This document shows positions 10,357 to 20,144 of a stretch of DNA of 64,000 nucleotides, one piece after another. A model generated the notes under the pieces. The model saw nothing but the letters and a program-made list of their open reading frames with translations, was not told the DNA's origin and made no database searches. Position numbers and translations under genes: made by a program. This DNA is from Serratia sp. Ag1 (GTDB lineage: Bacteria > Pseudomonadota > Gammaproteobacteria > Enterobacterales > Enterobacteriaceae): positions 1 to 64,000 of the forward strand of contig NZ_JQEI01000013.1 of the NCBI RefSeq assembly GCF_000743355.1, written 5' to 3'. Within the stretch, counting starts at the first letter, position 1; each line of letters begins with the position of its first letter.

Positions 10357-12762
10357 ATGTCACAGCCTATGCTCAAAAAGGACGTTTTTCTGGCTGCGCT
10401 GACTCGTCAGTGGCAGCGTTTTGGCCTCAATTCTGCACAGCAGATGACCCAACATCAGTGGTGGGAAGCCGTCAGTGCTGCGCTGGCCGAACAGTTGGCG
10501 GCACAACCTGCACCCAAGAAAAGCAGCAAGTCGCTGCGCCACGTGAATTACATCTCGATGGAATTCCTGATTGGCCGCCTGACGGCCAATAACCTGATCA
10601 ACCTCGGCTGGTATGAGACGGTGGAAAAGGTGCTGGCTGAACAGGATGTCAAATTGGCAGACTTGCTTGAGCAGGAAACCGATCCGGCATTGGGCAACGG
10701 CGGCCTGGGGCGTTTGGCGGCCTGCTTCCTCGATTCGATGGCGACGGTGGAACAACCGGCCACCGGCTACGGGCTGAACTACCAGTACGGGCTGTTCCGC
10801 CAATCGTTTAAAGAGGGGCACCAGCAGGAAGCGCCAGACAACTGGCAGCGCGAGAGCTATCCGTGGTTCCGCCATAATGCCGCGCTGGCGGTGGATGTTG
10901 GCATTGGCGGTAAAGTGGAAAAACTGGCCGATGGCCGTGAGCTGTGGCACCCGGCGTTCACCTTGCGCGGGGAAGCCTGGGATCTGCCCGTGCTGGGCTT
11001 CCGCAACGGAGTGACCCAACCGCTGCGCTTGTGGCAAGCGACGCACGAGCACCCGTTCGATCTGAACGATTTCAACGACGGCAAATTCCTGCAGGCAGAA
11101 AAACAGGGCGTAGAAGCAGCTAAGCTGACCAAAGTGCTCTATCCAAATGACAACCATCAGGCTGGCAAACGCCTGCGCCTGATGCAGCAGTATTTCCAGT
11201 GTGCCTGTTCGGTAGCGGATATCCTGCGTAAACACCACCAAGCGGGCCGCAAGATTGCCGATCTGCCGAAGTACGAAGTGATTCAACTGAACGATACTCA
11301 CCCGACTATCGCTATTCCAGAAATGTTGCGTATCCTGCTGGATGAACACCAGATGGAGTGGGATGCGGCCTGGGCAATCACCAGCAAAACCTTTGCCTAT
11401 ACCAACCATACGCTGATGCCGGAAGCCCTGGAATGTTGGGATGAGAAGCTGGTGCGCAGCCTGTTGCCACGCCATTTCTCGATCATCAAACAGATCAACG
11501 CCAACTTCAAAAAGCTGGTGGATCAACACTGGCCGAGCGATGAAGCCGTTTGGGCCAAACTGGCGGTGCATCACAACAAGCAGGTACGCATGGCGAACCT
11601 GTGCGTAGTGAGTGGTTTTGCGGTTAACGGCGTAGCGCAACTGCACTCGGATCTGGTGGTGAAGGATCTGTTCCCGGAATATCACCAACTGTGGCCGAGC
11701 AAATTCCACAACGTCACCAATGGCATTACGCCGCGCCGCTGGCTGAAGCAGTGTAACCCGGCGCTATCTGGCCTGATTGATCAAACGCTGAAGGTGGAAT
11801 GGGCTAACGATCTGGATGCGCTGAAAGGCTTGGAAAAGTATGCCGATGACGCCGCGTTCCGCCAGCAGTATCAGCAGATTAAGCGTGACAACAAGGTGGC
11901 ATTAGCCAATTACGTGCATAGCGTGATGGGCCTGACGCTGAACCCGGATGCGATCTTCGACGTACAGATTAAGCGCCTGCATGAGTACAAGCGTCAGCAC
12001 CTGAACTTGTTGCACATTCTGTCGCTGTATCGCCAACTGCGCGATAACCCGGAAATGGATATGGTGCCGCGTGTATTCCTGTTCGGTGCCAAGGCGGCTC
12101 CGGGTTATTACCTGGCAAAAAACATCATTTATGCGATCAATCAGGCGGCGGAAAAGATCAACAACGATCCGATCGTGAAAGATCGACTGAAGGTGGTGTT
12201 TATTCCTGACTACCGCGTTTCGGTCGCGGAACTGATGATCCCGGCTGCCGATGTCTCTGAACAGATCTCAACCGCCGGTAAAGAGGCTTCCGGTACCGGC
12301 AATATGAAGCTGGCGCTGAACGGTGCCCTGACCGTTGGGACACTGGACGGTGCCAACGTCGAGATTGCCGAGCAGGTGGGTGAAGACAATATCTTTATTT
12401 TCGGCAACACCGTGGAGCAAGTGAAGGCGTTGTTGAAGAAGGGTTACGATCCGCTGAGTTACCGTAAAAAAGACAAACATCTGAAAGCGATTTTGGATGA
12501 ACTGGCCAGCGGTGCTTTTAGCCATGGTGATAAGCATGCCTTCGATCTGATGCTGCACAGCTTGCTGGAAGGCGGCGATCCGTATCTGGTGTTGGCAGAT
12601 TTTGCTTCCTATTGTGAAGCTCAACGTCAGGTAGACAAACTGTATCGTGATCGGGACGAATGGACGCGCCGAACCATCCTTAACACGGCACGCGTGGGTA
12701 TGTTCAGTTCCGATCGTTCGATCCGTGACTACCAGCAGCGCATCTGGCAAGCCAAGCGTTAA
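10357..12762 (+). CDS. malP: Maltodextrin phosphorylase MalP
   Basis: Glycogen/starch phosphorylase family enzyme of 801 residues, pyridoxal-phosphate dependent. It removes glucose-1-phosphate units from the non-reducing end of maltodextrins in the cytoplasm. The cofactor lysine lies in the conserved [15 protein letters not shown] segment near residue 645. The nucleotide- and phosphate-binding signature [17 protein letters not shown] is at about residue 113. It is the first gene of malPQ, 9 bases before malQ, and downstream of MalT-box-like sites. Length and sequence are those of MalP and not of the glycogen enzyme GlgP. Confidence 0.97.
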   Translation: MSQPMLKKDVFLAALTRQWQRFGLNSAQQMTQHQWWEAVSAALAEQLAAQPAPKKSSKSLRHVNYISMEFLIGRLTANNLINLGWYETVEKVLAEQDVKLADLLEQETDPALGNGGLGRLAACFLDSMATVEQPATGYGLNYQYGLFRQSFKEGHQQEAPDNWQRESYPWFRHNAALAVDVGIGGKVEKLADGRELWHPAFTLRGEAWDLPVLGFRNGVTQPLRLWQATHEHPFDLNDFNDGKFLQAEKQGVEAAKLTKVLYPNDNHQAGKRLRLMQQYFQCACSVADILRKHHQAGRKIADLPKYEVIQLNDTHPTIAIPEMLRILLDEHQMEWDAAWAITSKTFAYTNHTLMPEALECWDEKLVRSLLPRHFSIIKQINANFKKLVDQHWPSDEAVWAKLAVHHNKQVRMANLCVVSGFAVNGVAQLHSDLVVKDLFPEYHQLWPSKFHNVTNGITPRRWLKQCNPALSGLIDQTLKVEWANDLDALKGLEKYADDAAFRQQYQQIKRDNKVALANYVHSVMGLTLNPDAIFDVQIKRLHEYKRQHLNLLHILSLYRQLRDNPEMDMVPRVFLFGAKAAPGYYLAKNIIYAINQAAEKINNDPIVKDRLKVVFIPDYRVSVAELMIPAADVSEQISTAGKEASGTGNMKLALNGALTVGTLDGANVEIAEQVGEDNIFIFGNTVEQVKALLKKGYDPLSYRKKDKHLKAILDELASGAFSHGDKHAFDLMLHSLLEGGDPYLVLADFASYCEAQRQVDKLYRDRDEWTRRTILNTARVGMFSSDRSIRDYQQRIWQAKR

Positions 12763-12771
12763 GGAGTACGA

Positions 12772-14853
12772 ATGAGTAAAGGTATCGATAAGGCAGCCTC
12801 TCAGGCAGGGATTGCGGCTGATTACATCAATGCCCATGGCAAACAGCAGGCGATTTCGCCGGAAACCAAGCAGAAGTTGCTGGATGCAATGAGTAGCGCC
12901 TCGCTCCATCGGGAAGAGCGCCCATTACCGGTGGTGAAAGTGTTTCATCACGGCAGCCCGGTGGCATTGCCATTGGGCGGCAGCGGTGAGTACCACTGGG
13001 TGTTGCAGTGTGAAGACGGCAGCCAGCAACAGGGCCGTGCCAGTGCGCATAAAACGCTGACTCTGGCCGGGAAACTGCCACTGGGCTATCACCAACTCCA
13101 ACTGATGCAGGGCGAACAGCAATGGCAGTGCCGGTTGATTGTCGCGCCAAAACGCTGTTATGAACCGAAAGCCCTGCTGACCGGGAAAAAGCTGTGGGGT
13201 GCCTGCGTGCAGCTCTACACGTTGCGCTCTGAGCGCAACTGGGGCATTGGCGATTTCGGCGATCTGCGCGTGATGGTTAATGAAGTGGGTGAACGTGGCG
13301 GGGCCTTTGTCGGGCTCAATCCGATCCATGCGCTGTATCCTGCCAGCCCGGAAAGTGCCAGCCCTTACAGCCCCTCGTCGCGGCGCTGGCTGAACGTGGT
13401 GTATATCGACGTCAATGCGGTGGAGGATTTCCAACACAGCGCGGCGGCGCAGAAATGGTGGCAGAAAGCGGCGACACAAAAACTGTTGGCGAAAGCGCGC
13501 AGCAGCGAGCAAGTGGATTACACCACGGCCACCCAACTGAAGTTGACGGCATTGAAGCTGGCTTTCCCGCAGTTTCAGGCCCGCAAGGCCAGCGATGCGC
13601 TGAAGCAGGATTTTACCCGTTTCGTTGATGAAGGTGGCAGTAGCCTGTATCAGCAGGCAGCCTTTGATGCGCTGCATGCACATCTTTCTGCCAACGATAG
13701 CAGCATGTGGGGTTGGCCGGCCTGGCCGGAAGAATATCGGCAGGGTGAAGGTGCTGCCGTAGCGGCGTTCTGCCAGCAGCATGCGGACGACGTGAACTTT
13801 TATCTGTGGCTGCAATGGTTGGCAGCCAGCCAGTTTGCCGAGTGTTTCGACCAGAGCCAGGCGCGGCAAATGCCAATCGGCCTGTATCGCGATCTGGCGG
13901 TTGGTGTGGCGGAAGGTGGCGCGGAAACCTGGTGTGAGCGCGAGCTGTACTGCCTGGGGGCCTCCGTTGGGGCGCCGCCGGATATTCTCGGCCCGCTCGG
14001 GCAAAATTGGGGCCTGCCGCCGATGGATCCCCATGTGATGGCGGCGCGCGGCTATCAGCCATTTATCGATTTGTTACGCGCCAATATGACCAGTTGCGGC
14101 GCTTTGCGTATCGACCACGTCATGGCGCTGTTGCGTTTATGGTGGATCCCTTACGGCGAAACCGCCGATCAGGGAGCTTATGTCAAATACCCGGTTGACG
14201 ATCTGCTGGCGTTGCTGGCGCTGGAGAGTCAACGCCATCGTTGTATGGTGATCGGTGAAGATCTCGGTACTGTGCCGGTGGAGATCGTCGGCAAGCTGCG
14301 TGACAGCGGGGTTTACTCGTACAAAGTGCTGTATTTCGAGCGTGACAGCGAGAATCAGTTCCGTGCACCGCAGTCTTATCCGGTGCAGGCGATGGCGACC
14401 ATTACCACGCACGATCTGCCCACCTTGCGCGGTTATTGGCAAAGCGGTGATTTGACGCTGGGCAAAACGCTGGGGTTATACCCGGATGCCGAGGTATTGA
14501 AAACGCTGTTTGCCGACCGTGAACGCGCCAAACAAGGGTTGCTGGATGGGTTGCACCGCTACGGTTGTGTGCCACAGAAGGTGGGCAAAAAGGCTTCTTT
14601 GCTGGCAATGAGCCCGCTGTTGAACCGTGGGTTGCAGCGCTATGTCGCCGACAGTGCCAGTGCGTTGCTGGGCTTGCAGCCGGAAGATTGGCTGGATATG
14701 GCCGATCCGGTCAATATCCCCGGTACCAGCGATCAATATCCAAACTGGCGGCGCAAGCTGAGCCATACGCTGGAAGAGATGTTCGCCGATCGGCAGGTGA
14801 ATCGTTTACTGAAAGATTTGGATAAGCGGCGCAAAAAGGTGTCGGCTGGATAA
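12772..14853 (+). CDS. malQ: 4-alpha-glucanotransferase MalQ (amylomaltase)
   Basis: Glycoside hydrolase family 77 enzyme of 693 residues. It transfers glucosyl and maltodextrinyl units between maltodextrins, making chains long enough for MalP and releasing glucose. Family segments seen are ALRIDHVMAL (the nucleophile Asp region), VIGEDLGTVP (the acid/base region) and TTHDLPTLRGYW. It follows malP by 9 bases with a good ribosome site (AAGGAG), so the two are co-transcribed. A hairpin follows the stop. The gluconate transporter gntT found next to it in E. coli is absent; nfuA follows directly in convergent orientation. Confidence 0.97.
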   Translation: MSKGIDKAASQAGIAADYINAHGKQQAISPETKQKLLDAMSSASLHREERPLPVVKVFHHGSPVALPLGGSGEYHWVLQCEDGSQQQGRASAHKTLTLAGKLPLGYHQLQLMQGEQQWQCRLIVAPKRCYEPKALLTGKKLWGACVQLYTLRSERNWGIGDFGDLRVMVNEVGERGGAFVGLNPIHALYPASPESASPYSPSSRRWLNVVYIDVNAVEDFQHSAAAQKWWQKAATQKLLAKARSSEQVDYTTATQLKLTALKLAFPQFQARKASDALKQDFTRFVDEGGSSLYQQAAFDALHAHLSANDSSMWGWPAWPEEYRQGEGAAVAAFCQQHADDVNFYLWLQWLAASQFAECFDQSQARQMPIGLYRDLAVGVAEGGAETWCERELYCLGASVGAPPDILGPLGQNWGLPPMDPHVMAARGYQPFIDLLRANMTSCGALRIDHVMALLRLWWIPYGETADQGAYVKYPVDDLLALLALESQRHRCMVIGEDLGTVPVEIVGKLRDSGVYSYKVLYFERDSENQFRAPQSYPVQAMATITTHDLPTLRGYWQSGDLTLGKTLGLYPDAEVLKTLFADRERAKQGLLDGLHRYGCVPQKVGKKASLLAMSPLLNRGLQRYVADSASALLGLQPEDWLDMADPVNIPGTSDQYPNWRRKLSHTLEEMFADRQVNRLLKDLDKRRKKVSAG

Positions 14854-14862
14854 TGCTCTCAG

Positions 14863-14887
14863 TCAGGGCGCCGTATTGGCGCCCTGA
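14863..14887. terminator. Bidirectional hairpin between malQ and nfuA
   Basis: A perfect 10-bp inverted repeat, TCAGGGCGCC and GGCGCCCTGA, with loop GTATT lies in the 39-base gap between two convergent genes. There is no long T tract on either side, so its efficiency is uncertain. Confidence 0.6.
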
Positions 14888-14892
14888 AGGTA

Positions 14893-15468
14893 TCAGTAAT
14901 AAGAGTGTTCCCCACGCTGATGCTCGGTAAGATCGCGCACCCCTTTCAGTTCTGGGAATTTCTGCAGCAACTCTTTCTCGATCCCTTCTTTCAATGTGAC
15001 ATCAACCATTGAGCAACCGTTGCAACCGCCGCCAAACTGCAGAATAGCCAGCCCGTCTTCGGTGATTTCCATCAGCGAGACGCGGCCACCGTGGCCTGCC
15101 AACTGCGGGTTGATCTGCGATTGCAGCACATATTCCACACGTTCCATTAGCGGTGCATCGTCATCCACTTTGCGCATTTTGGCATTGGGCGCTTTCAGCG
15201 TGAGCTGGGAGCCGAGCTGATCGGTGACGAAGTCGATTTCGGCATCTTCCAGATAGGGCTTACTCAGTTCATCGACGTAAGCCGATAATTTGTCGAACTT
15301 CAGTTCGGTATCGGTCGCTTCCACCGCATCGGGTGGGCAATAAGAGACACCGCATTCAGCCGTTGGTGTACCCGGATTAATCACGAATACGCGGATTTGG
15401 GTGCCTTCCTCTTGGTTTGCCAACAGCTTGGCAAAATGTTCCTGTGCAGCATCTGTTATACGGATCAT
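14893..15468 (-). CDS. nfuA: Fe-S cluster carrier protein NfuA
   Basis: 191 residues, the same length as E. coli NfuA. The N-terminal part is a degenerate A-type carrier domain and the C-terminal part is a NifU-like domain with the cluster-binding CxxC ([14 protein letters not shown]). It carries [4Fe-4S] clusters to target apoproteins, especially under oxidative stress or iron starvation. It is on the minus strand next to gntX, the order seen in E. coli (bioH, gntX, nfuA). Confidence 0.97.
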   Translation of the reverse strand: MIRITDAAQEHFAKLLANQEEGTQIRVFVINPGTPTAECGVSYCPPDAVEATDTELKFDKLSAYVDELSKPYLEDAEIDFVTDQLGSQLTLKAPNAKMRKVDDDAPLMERVEYVLQSQINPQLAGHGGRVSLMEITEDGLAILQFGGGCNGCSMVDVTLKEGIEKELLQKFPELKGVRDLTEHQRGEHSYY

Positions 15469-15526
15469 GGCATTGACTCAATAGTTGACTTCTATAGTAG
15501 GTTATAATACGCCCATTGCGGTGGTA

Positions 15527-16210
15527 CTACAATGTGCGGCAGACGCACCAGATCTGCAATGATGCGACGCCCTGTTTCTGCAATAATTTAGCGATTTCTG
15601 CCACTGTGCTACCGGTAGTCACCACATCATCCAGCAGGGCGACATGCCTGCCTGCCAGGTTTTCATCACAACGGAATGCACCGCGCAGATTACGCCGCCG
15701 CGCGCGAGCGACTAATTGCTGTTGTGGCGATGTTGTCCTGATCCGGCGCAGTGCGGCAGGGCGATATTCACATCCCAGCCAGTGTGCCAATGGTCGGGCC
15801 AGCAGATCGCTCTGGTTATAGCCACGGCGCCAGCAGCGTTTATTCTGTAAGGGTACCGCTAAAAGGATTTCCGGTCTGTTCAGATGTTGCTCTCGGTGAG
15901 CCTGCAGCCAGTGCAGCAGGAGTAACCGGGCCAGCGTCGGGGCCAGTTCCGGCGTGCGTTGGAATTTGAAGCGTTTGATCAGGCCACTGAGTGGCGGGCA
16001 ATAGTCGCTGGCAAAAACCAGCGCCTGCCAGGGTGGTGGCTGTTGCAGGCAGCGGCCACAAGGTTGGTGCGAATCACCGGCAGGTAAACCGCAGCGCGGG
16101 CAACTGGTGGGTTTGGCGGGCAGTCCACGCAGGCAATAACTGCAAATACCCTGTTGCGCCAGCTTTAATGGCTGTCGGCATAGCCAGCAGCGGCTGTAGA
16201 TTGATAGCAT
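15527..16210 (-). CDS. gntX: GntX/ComF-family phosphoribosyltransferase-like protein
   Basis: 227 residues from the ATG at 16210. A longer reading from 16348 has no family counterpart, would run antisense through bioH, and is rejected. The N-terminus has four cysteine pairs (CWLC, CSYC, CPRC, CGRC) that probably bind zinc. The C-terminus has the phosphoribosyltransferase motif VALLDDVVTTGST. ComF proteins act in DNA uptake in naturally competent bacteria; in enterobacteria a role in using extracellular DNA as food has been reported. The window also carries the hof genes of that pathway. It is divergent from bioH, with 43 bases between starts. Confidence 0.9.
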   Translation of the reverse strand: MLSIYSRCWLCRQPLKLAQQGICSYCLRGLPAKPTSCPRCGLPAGDSHQPCGRCLQQPPPWQALVFASDYCPPLSGLIKRFKFQRTPELAPTLARLLLLHWLQAHREQHLNRPEILLAVPLQNKRCWRRGYNQSDLLARPLAHWLGCEYRPAALRRIRTTSPQQQLVARARRRNLRGAFRCDENLAGRHVALLDDVVTTGSTVAEIAKLLQKQGVASLQIWCVCRTL

Positions 16211-16253
16211 AGCCGTCCTCCGTGACGGAACGAGTGCAGAAGGACAATAACTG

Positions 16254-17024
16254 ATGACGGCGTTGTATTGGCAAACAATAGGCGAAGGCGATCGCGATCT
16301 TGTGCTACTGCACGGATGGGGGCTGAACGCAGAAGTATGGAGTTGCACATTGGAGCGATTGGCCCCGCATTTTCGTGTGCACCTGGTCGATCTGCCGGGT
16401 TATGGCCGCAGCCAGGGCTATGGCGCGCTATCGTTGCAACAGATGGCGGATATCCTGCTGGCAGTGGCCCCTGCGCGGGCGTATTGGCTGGGGTGGTCAT
16501 TGGGTGGGCTGGTGGCCGGGCAGATTGCCCTGACGCAGCCTGAACGGGTAACAGGATTGATTACCGTCGCTTCTTCACCTTGCTTTGCTGCACAGCAGGA
16601 TTGGCCGGGAATTCGGCCAGAGGTGCTGAGTGGTTTTCAGCAGCAACTCAGCCAAGACTTCAATCGAACCGTAGAACGTTTTCTGGCGTTACAAACGTTG
16701 GGGACCGAAAGCGCTCGCCAGGATGCGCGTTTGTTAAAAACCGTGGTGCTCAATCAGCCGATGCCGGGCGTGGCGGTGCTTAACAGCGGGCTTGATATGC
16801 TACGCACGGTCGATCAGCGGCAACTGCTGGCTGAGCCTGCGATGCCGGTGCTGCGTATTTATGGTTATCTGGATGGTTTGGTGCCGCGCAAGGTGGCAAC
16901 GTTGTTAGATGAGTGGTGGCCGCAGTCATCTTCGGTAGTGATGCCAAAAGCGGCCCATGCCCCTTTTGTCTCTCATCCGGAAGCATTCACCGGCATCATC
17001 AAGCAGTTTGCGGCCAGCCGCTAA
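16254..17024 (+). CDS. bioH: Pimeloyl-ACP methyl ester carboxylesterase BioH
   Basis: Alpha/beta hydrolase of 256 residues, the E. coli length. The catalytic triad is S82 (GWSLGG), D207 (YLDGLVP) and H235 (KAAHAPF), at the same numbers as the characterised enzyme. It removes the methyl group from pimeloyl-ACP methyl ester and so ends the disguised fatty-acid route to the biotin precursor. It stands alone, away from the bio operon, divergent from gntX and convergent with feoC. Confidence 0.95.
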   Translation: MTALYWQTIGEGDRDLVLLHGWGLNAEVWSCTLERLAPHFRVHLVDLPGYGRSQGYGALSLQQMADILLAVAPARAYWLGWSLGGLVAGQIALTQPERVTGLITVASSPCFAAQQDWPGIRPEVLSGFQQQLSQDFNRTVERFLALQTLGTESARQDARLLKTVVLNQPMPGVAVLNSGLDMLRTVDQRQLLAEPAMPVLRIYGYLDGLVPRKVATLLDEWWPQSSSVVMPKAAHAPFVSHPEAFTGIIKQFAASR

Positions 17025-17036
17025 ACGTGGCCGCTG

Positions 17037-17270
17037 TCAGCTTTTCAACCGATACACCACCGTACTGCATCTTTCCGGGCAGCTTTTGCAGCTGCCGCTC
17101 AGGCATTCGCCGTTGTCCTGTTCAAGACGCTCCACTTTACCCAGCGCGGTCAATCGCTCCAGCATGGCCTCAACCAACGGCAATGGCATGAGCAGTTGTT
17201 GGCTCAACTGTTGTGCCTGTGCGCTGCCCCGCAGGGCGAGCGCATCACGGAGTTGCAACAGGCTGGCCAT
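17037..17270 (-). CDS. feoC: Ferrous iron transport protein FeoC
   Basis: Small winged-helix protein of 77 residues. The start is the ATG at 17270, which overlaps the feoB stop by one base (TGATG). It aligns with E. coli FeoC from MASL; three extra upstream residues are unlikely. The cysteine cluster CLSGSCKSCPERC near residues 57-69 is the proposed iron-sulfur or iron-sensing site. In related bacteria FeoC protects FeoB from proteolysis and may act as a regulator. It is the last gene of feoABC. Confidence 0.93.
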   Translation of the reverse strand: MASLLQLRDALALRGSAQAQQLSQQLLMPLPLVEAMLERLTALGKVERLEQDNGECLSGSCKSCPERCSTVVYRLKS

Positions 17271-19585
17271 CAGTGGCAATCGCCCTGTGGTTTTTGGCAG
17301 CAGGTGGCAGGCGTGGCGCTGCGCAGGCGGATGGTTACGCGGCTACGTGCCTTACGCAAAGCCAGCAACAGCAAGGCGTTGAAGAGCAACACTGACAGGA
17401 TCGCCACCAGGCTATATTGCGGGTGCTGGCTAAAGGTCACCGTCTGATAGAACAAGGTAGCCAGCGAGTAGGCCACGTTCAGCCCCCACAGGATCGAGAA
17501 GGTCATCCAGCCACGGCTGGATTCACGGGCGATAGCCCCCATGACCGAAACGCAGGGCACGTACAACAGTACAAAGATCAGGTAGCTGTAGGCAGAAATC
17601 GAGGTGCCGAACTTGCTGCTCATCACGCCCATTGAGCCTGCACCCATTTCGCCATCGCCTTTGCTGGCTTCGATAGGGTTGAAAAGCACGCTGAGGCTGA
17701 AGGTGTTTTTCAAACCTTGCCAGGTTTCATCCAGCGCGGCGCTCAACTCATCCAGCAGGTTGAAATTGGCCGCATCGAAAGGCTGATTGGTGATGTGCTC
17801 AGCGGTATACAGCGTGTTGAGCGTGCCGACAACCACCTCTTTGGCCATCGCTCCGGTAATCAGGCCGACGGTCGCCTGCCAGTTGTCGTTGTGTATCCCG
17901 ATGGGCTGCAACAGCGGGGTGAGCACTTTAGACACTGATGCCAAAGCGGAATCATTGATGCTGTCTACCGGCTTGCCGCTGAAAGAGAAGCTGTTCAAAC
18001 CACCGATCAGGATACTGGCGACCACAATGACTTTCCCGGCGCGCAGGACAAAGCCTTTCAGGCGTTGCCAGGTTTGCAACAACAGGCTTTTCAGGTGTGG
18101 CACGTGATAAACCGGCAGCTCCATCACAAACGGTGAGGCTTCACCGCGCATGATGGTGTATTTCAGCACCAGGCCAGTCAGAATCGCGACCACAATACCC
18201 AGCATATACAGCGAGAACACCACGCCTGCGCCATCTTGGCCGAAGAAAGCGGCGGCAAAGACGGCGAATATTGCCAGCCGCGCTCCGCAAGACATAAAAG
18301 GCGCCATCATGATGGTGATCAGGCGTTCACGCTGGGCGTCCAGCGTGCGTGAGCCCATGATCGACGGTACGTTACAACCGAAGCCGACGATCAGCGGCAC
18401 GAAAGATTTACCCGGCAGGCCCAGTGCCTGCATCAGGCGATCCATCACGAACGCGGCACGCGCCATGTAACCGGAGTCTTCTAAAAAGGACAGGAACAGG
18501 TACATCATGCCGATCTGCGGCACCAGCGGCAGCACGGTGTTGATACCGCCGCCAACGCCCTGTGCCAGGAAGATAGTCAGCCATTCAGGCAAATGCAGGG
18601 TGTAACCCACCCATTGGATCCCCTGAATAAAGATCGCCGCAGACCCGAGATCGAAGATCGGTTGCAGTGCACCGCCAATGTTGATCGCCAGCAGGAACAT
18701 CAGGTACATCACCAGCAGGAAAATAGGCACGCCGAGCCAGCGGTTGAGGATCACTTTGTCCAACGCTTCGGTCAGGCGGTTTGGCAACGCCTGCTGGGCA
18801 TTGCTGACAGCATCGCAAATAGCGGCGATCGACTGGTAACGGGCATCAGCGATCACCAAGGCCGGATCTTCCTGTTGCTGTTGTTGCAGCGCTTGCCGGG
18901 CCTGGGGGAGCAGTGCTATGGCCTCACCGGCCAACTGGTGGCTATAGATATCCCCTTCCAGCATTTGCAATGCCAGCCAGCGGCGTTGTTCGGTAGGCAG
19001 ATTCTGCGGCATGGCTGCGGTCAGTGTGTTGACTTCGTGCAGGAGCTGCGTTGGATAATTCACCAGCGCTTTGAGCTGATTGAAGCGGTGGCTGTCAATC
19101 ATCTGTTTCAGGACGCCAATCCCGTCGGCTTTGGTGGAGACTAACGGCACGACCGGGCAACCCAAACGTTCAGATAAGGCGGCGATATCAATCTCGATAT
19201 GCTGGCTTCTGGCGATATCCAGCATATTCAGTGCCACGATGCAGGGAATGCCCAGCTCCAGCAGTTGCAGCGTCAGGTAAAGGTTGCGTTCCAGGTTTGA
19301 AGCATCCACCACGTTGATCAGCAAATCAGCGTCGCCACCCAGAATGTAATGGCAGGCAATCTGCTCGTCGAGCGAGGTTTGCTCGGAAATGGTGGTGAGC
19401 GAGTAGGTGCCGGGCAAATCCACCAGCGTGACCTGCGATTGCGCGGTGGCAAACTGGCCTTCCTTACGTTCAACCGTAACCCCGGCCCAGTTACCCACCC
19501 GCTGGCGTGCCCCGGTAAGCTGGTTGAACAGGGTGGTTTTCCCTGAATTCGGATTACCTATCAAGCCAATGGTGATTTTTTTCAT
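17270..19585 (-). CDS. feoB: Ferrous iron permease FeoB
   Basis: Inner-membrane Fe(II) transporter of 771 residues. The N-terminal G-protein domain has G1 GNPNSGKTT (10-18), G3 DLPGTYSL and G4 NMLD. A helical spacer and a C-terminal membrane region with two Gate motifs follow, including PLIVGFGCNVPSIMGSRT. The start is the ATG at 19585; an 18-residue extension upstream is not conserved. FeoA lies just upstream and FeoC just downstream, giving the complete anaerobic iron-uptake operon. Fur- and FNR-like sites lie before feoA. Confidence 0.97.
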   Translation of the reverse strand: MKKITIGLIGNPNSGKTTLFNQLTGARQRVGNWAGVTVERKEGQFATAQSQVTLVDLPGTYSLTTISEQTSLDEQIACHYILGGDADLLINVVDASNLERNLYLTLQLLELGIPCIVALNMLDIARSQHIEIDIAALSERLGCPVVPLVSTKADGIGVLKQMIDSHRFNQLKALVNYPTQLLHEVNTLTAAMPQNLPTEQRRWLALQMLEGDIYSHQLAGEAIALLPQARQALQQQQQEDPALVIADARYQSIAAICDAVSNAQQALPNRLTEALDKVILNRWLGVPIFLLVMYLMFLLAINIGGALQPIFDLGSAAIFIQGIQWVGYTLHLPEWLTIFLAQGVGGGINTVLPLVPQIGMMYLFLSFLEDSGYMARAAFVMDRLMQALGLPGKSFVPLIVGFGCNVPSIMGSRTLDAQRERLITIMMAPFMSCGARLAIFAVFAAAFFGQDGAGVVFSLYMLGIVVAILTGLVLKYTIMRGEASPFVMELPVYHVPHLKSLLLQTWQRLKGFVLRAGKVIVVASILIGGLNSFSFSGKPVDSINDSALASVSKVLTPLLQPIGIHNDNWQATVGLITGAMAKEVVVGTLNTLYTAEHITNQPFDAANFNLLDELSAALDETWQGLKNTFSLSVLFNPIEASKGDGEMGAGSMGVMSSKFGTSISAYSYLIFVLLYVPCVSVMGAIARESSRGWMTFSILWGLNVAYSLATLFYQTVTFSQHPQYSLVAILSVLLFNALLLLALRKARSRVTIRLRSATPATCCQKPQGDCH

Positions 19586-19667
19586 AATCCAACGTGATAT
19601 CAGTAAATTAAGTACCGGCCATGCACAACAGCATGGCAAAAGCCTGAGGCGGGGGAGCGGCGCGTGA

Positions 19668-19889
19668 TTACTGGCCGTCGAGCAGGATCAGGTCTAAATC
19701 TTTTTTCCGCAGCACCAGGCTGACGCGACGGGTTTTTATTTCTATCGGATCGCCGAGCGGTGCAACACGTACCACTTCAAATAATGAGCCAGGCAGCATG
19801 CCGAGTGACAGCAGTTTTTGCCGATAGGCGGGGCTGATTGCGTTAGAGAAACCGGCAATTTTATAAGTCTGTTTTGGAAGAAGATGCAT
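19668..19889 (-). CDS. feoA: Ferrous iron transport protein FeoA
   Basis: SH3-like cytoplasmic protein of 73 residues, needed for FeoB activity. It has the conserved [16 protein letters not shown] segment followed by [11 protein letters not shown]. The start is the ATG at 19889, preceded by a strong ribosome site (AAGAAGG, 5 bases away). A longer reading from 19952 is rejected because it runs through the leader. It is the first gene of feoABC; feoB starts 82 bases later. Confidence 0.95.
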   Translation of the reverse strand: MHLLPKQTYKIAGFSNAISPAYRQKLLSLGMLPGSLFEVVRVAPLGDPIEIKTRRVSLVLRKKDLDLILLDGQ

Positions 19890-20011
19890 ATTACCTTCTT
19901 GGTGTTCAAAGCGTTTCCGCCGGAATGTCGTTTGCAGAACCGTTCTGCCCAAGCTCCCTTGAACGGAAATGGGGCTGCAATGGCATACTAGACATGCGAC
20001 ATAATAATAGT

Positions 20012-20030
20012 GAGAACGATTATCGTAATC
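20012..20030 (-). promoter_or_regulatory. Candidate Fur box upstream of feoABC
   Basis: GAGAACGATTATCGTAATC matches the 19-bp Fur consensus at 14 of 19 positions by eye. It lies about 120 bases before feoA. Fur repression of feo is established in E. coli. Confidence 0.65.
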
Positions 20031-20071
20031 AATGCCAAAGGTGGCGGGCTGGTCGCTAATTATACTATTTC

Positions 20072-20085
20072 TTGCGATACATCAA
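20072..20085 (-). promoter_or_regulatory. Candidate FNR site upstream of feoABC
   Basis: TTGCGATACATCAA fits TTGAT-N4-ATCAA with a perfect right half and 8 of 10 positions overall. It lies upstream of the Fur-like box, in keeping with FNR activation of feo under oxygen limitation in E. coli. The left half is weak. Confidence 0.4.
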
Positions 20086-20144
20086 AAAGAAGTGCAAATA
20101 AGGCACGGCTGGGAGCGGCGCGAACCCGCTCCCAGCCGCAATGC

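Noticed and set aside
10360-11709. A 449-codon open frame on the minus strand within malP
   Set aside because: It lies entirely antisense to a highly conserved enzyme gene, in a GC-rich region where such frames are common. It has no recognisable domain.
12268-12909. A 213-codon minus-strand frame across the malP-malQ junction
   Set aside because: Both covering genes are well conserved; the composition matches a shadow frame.
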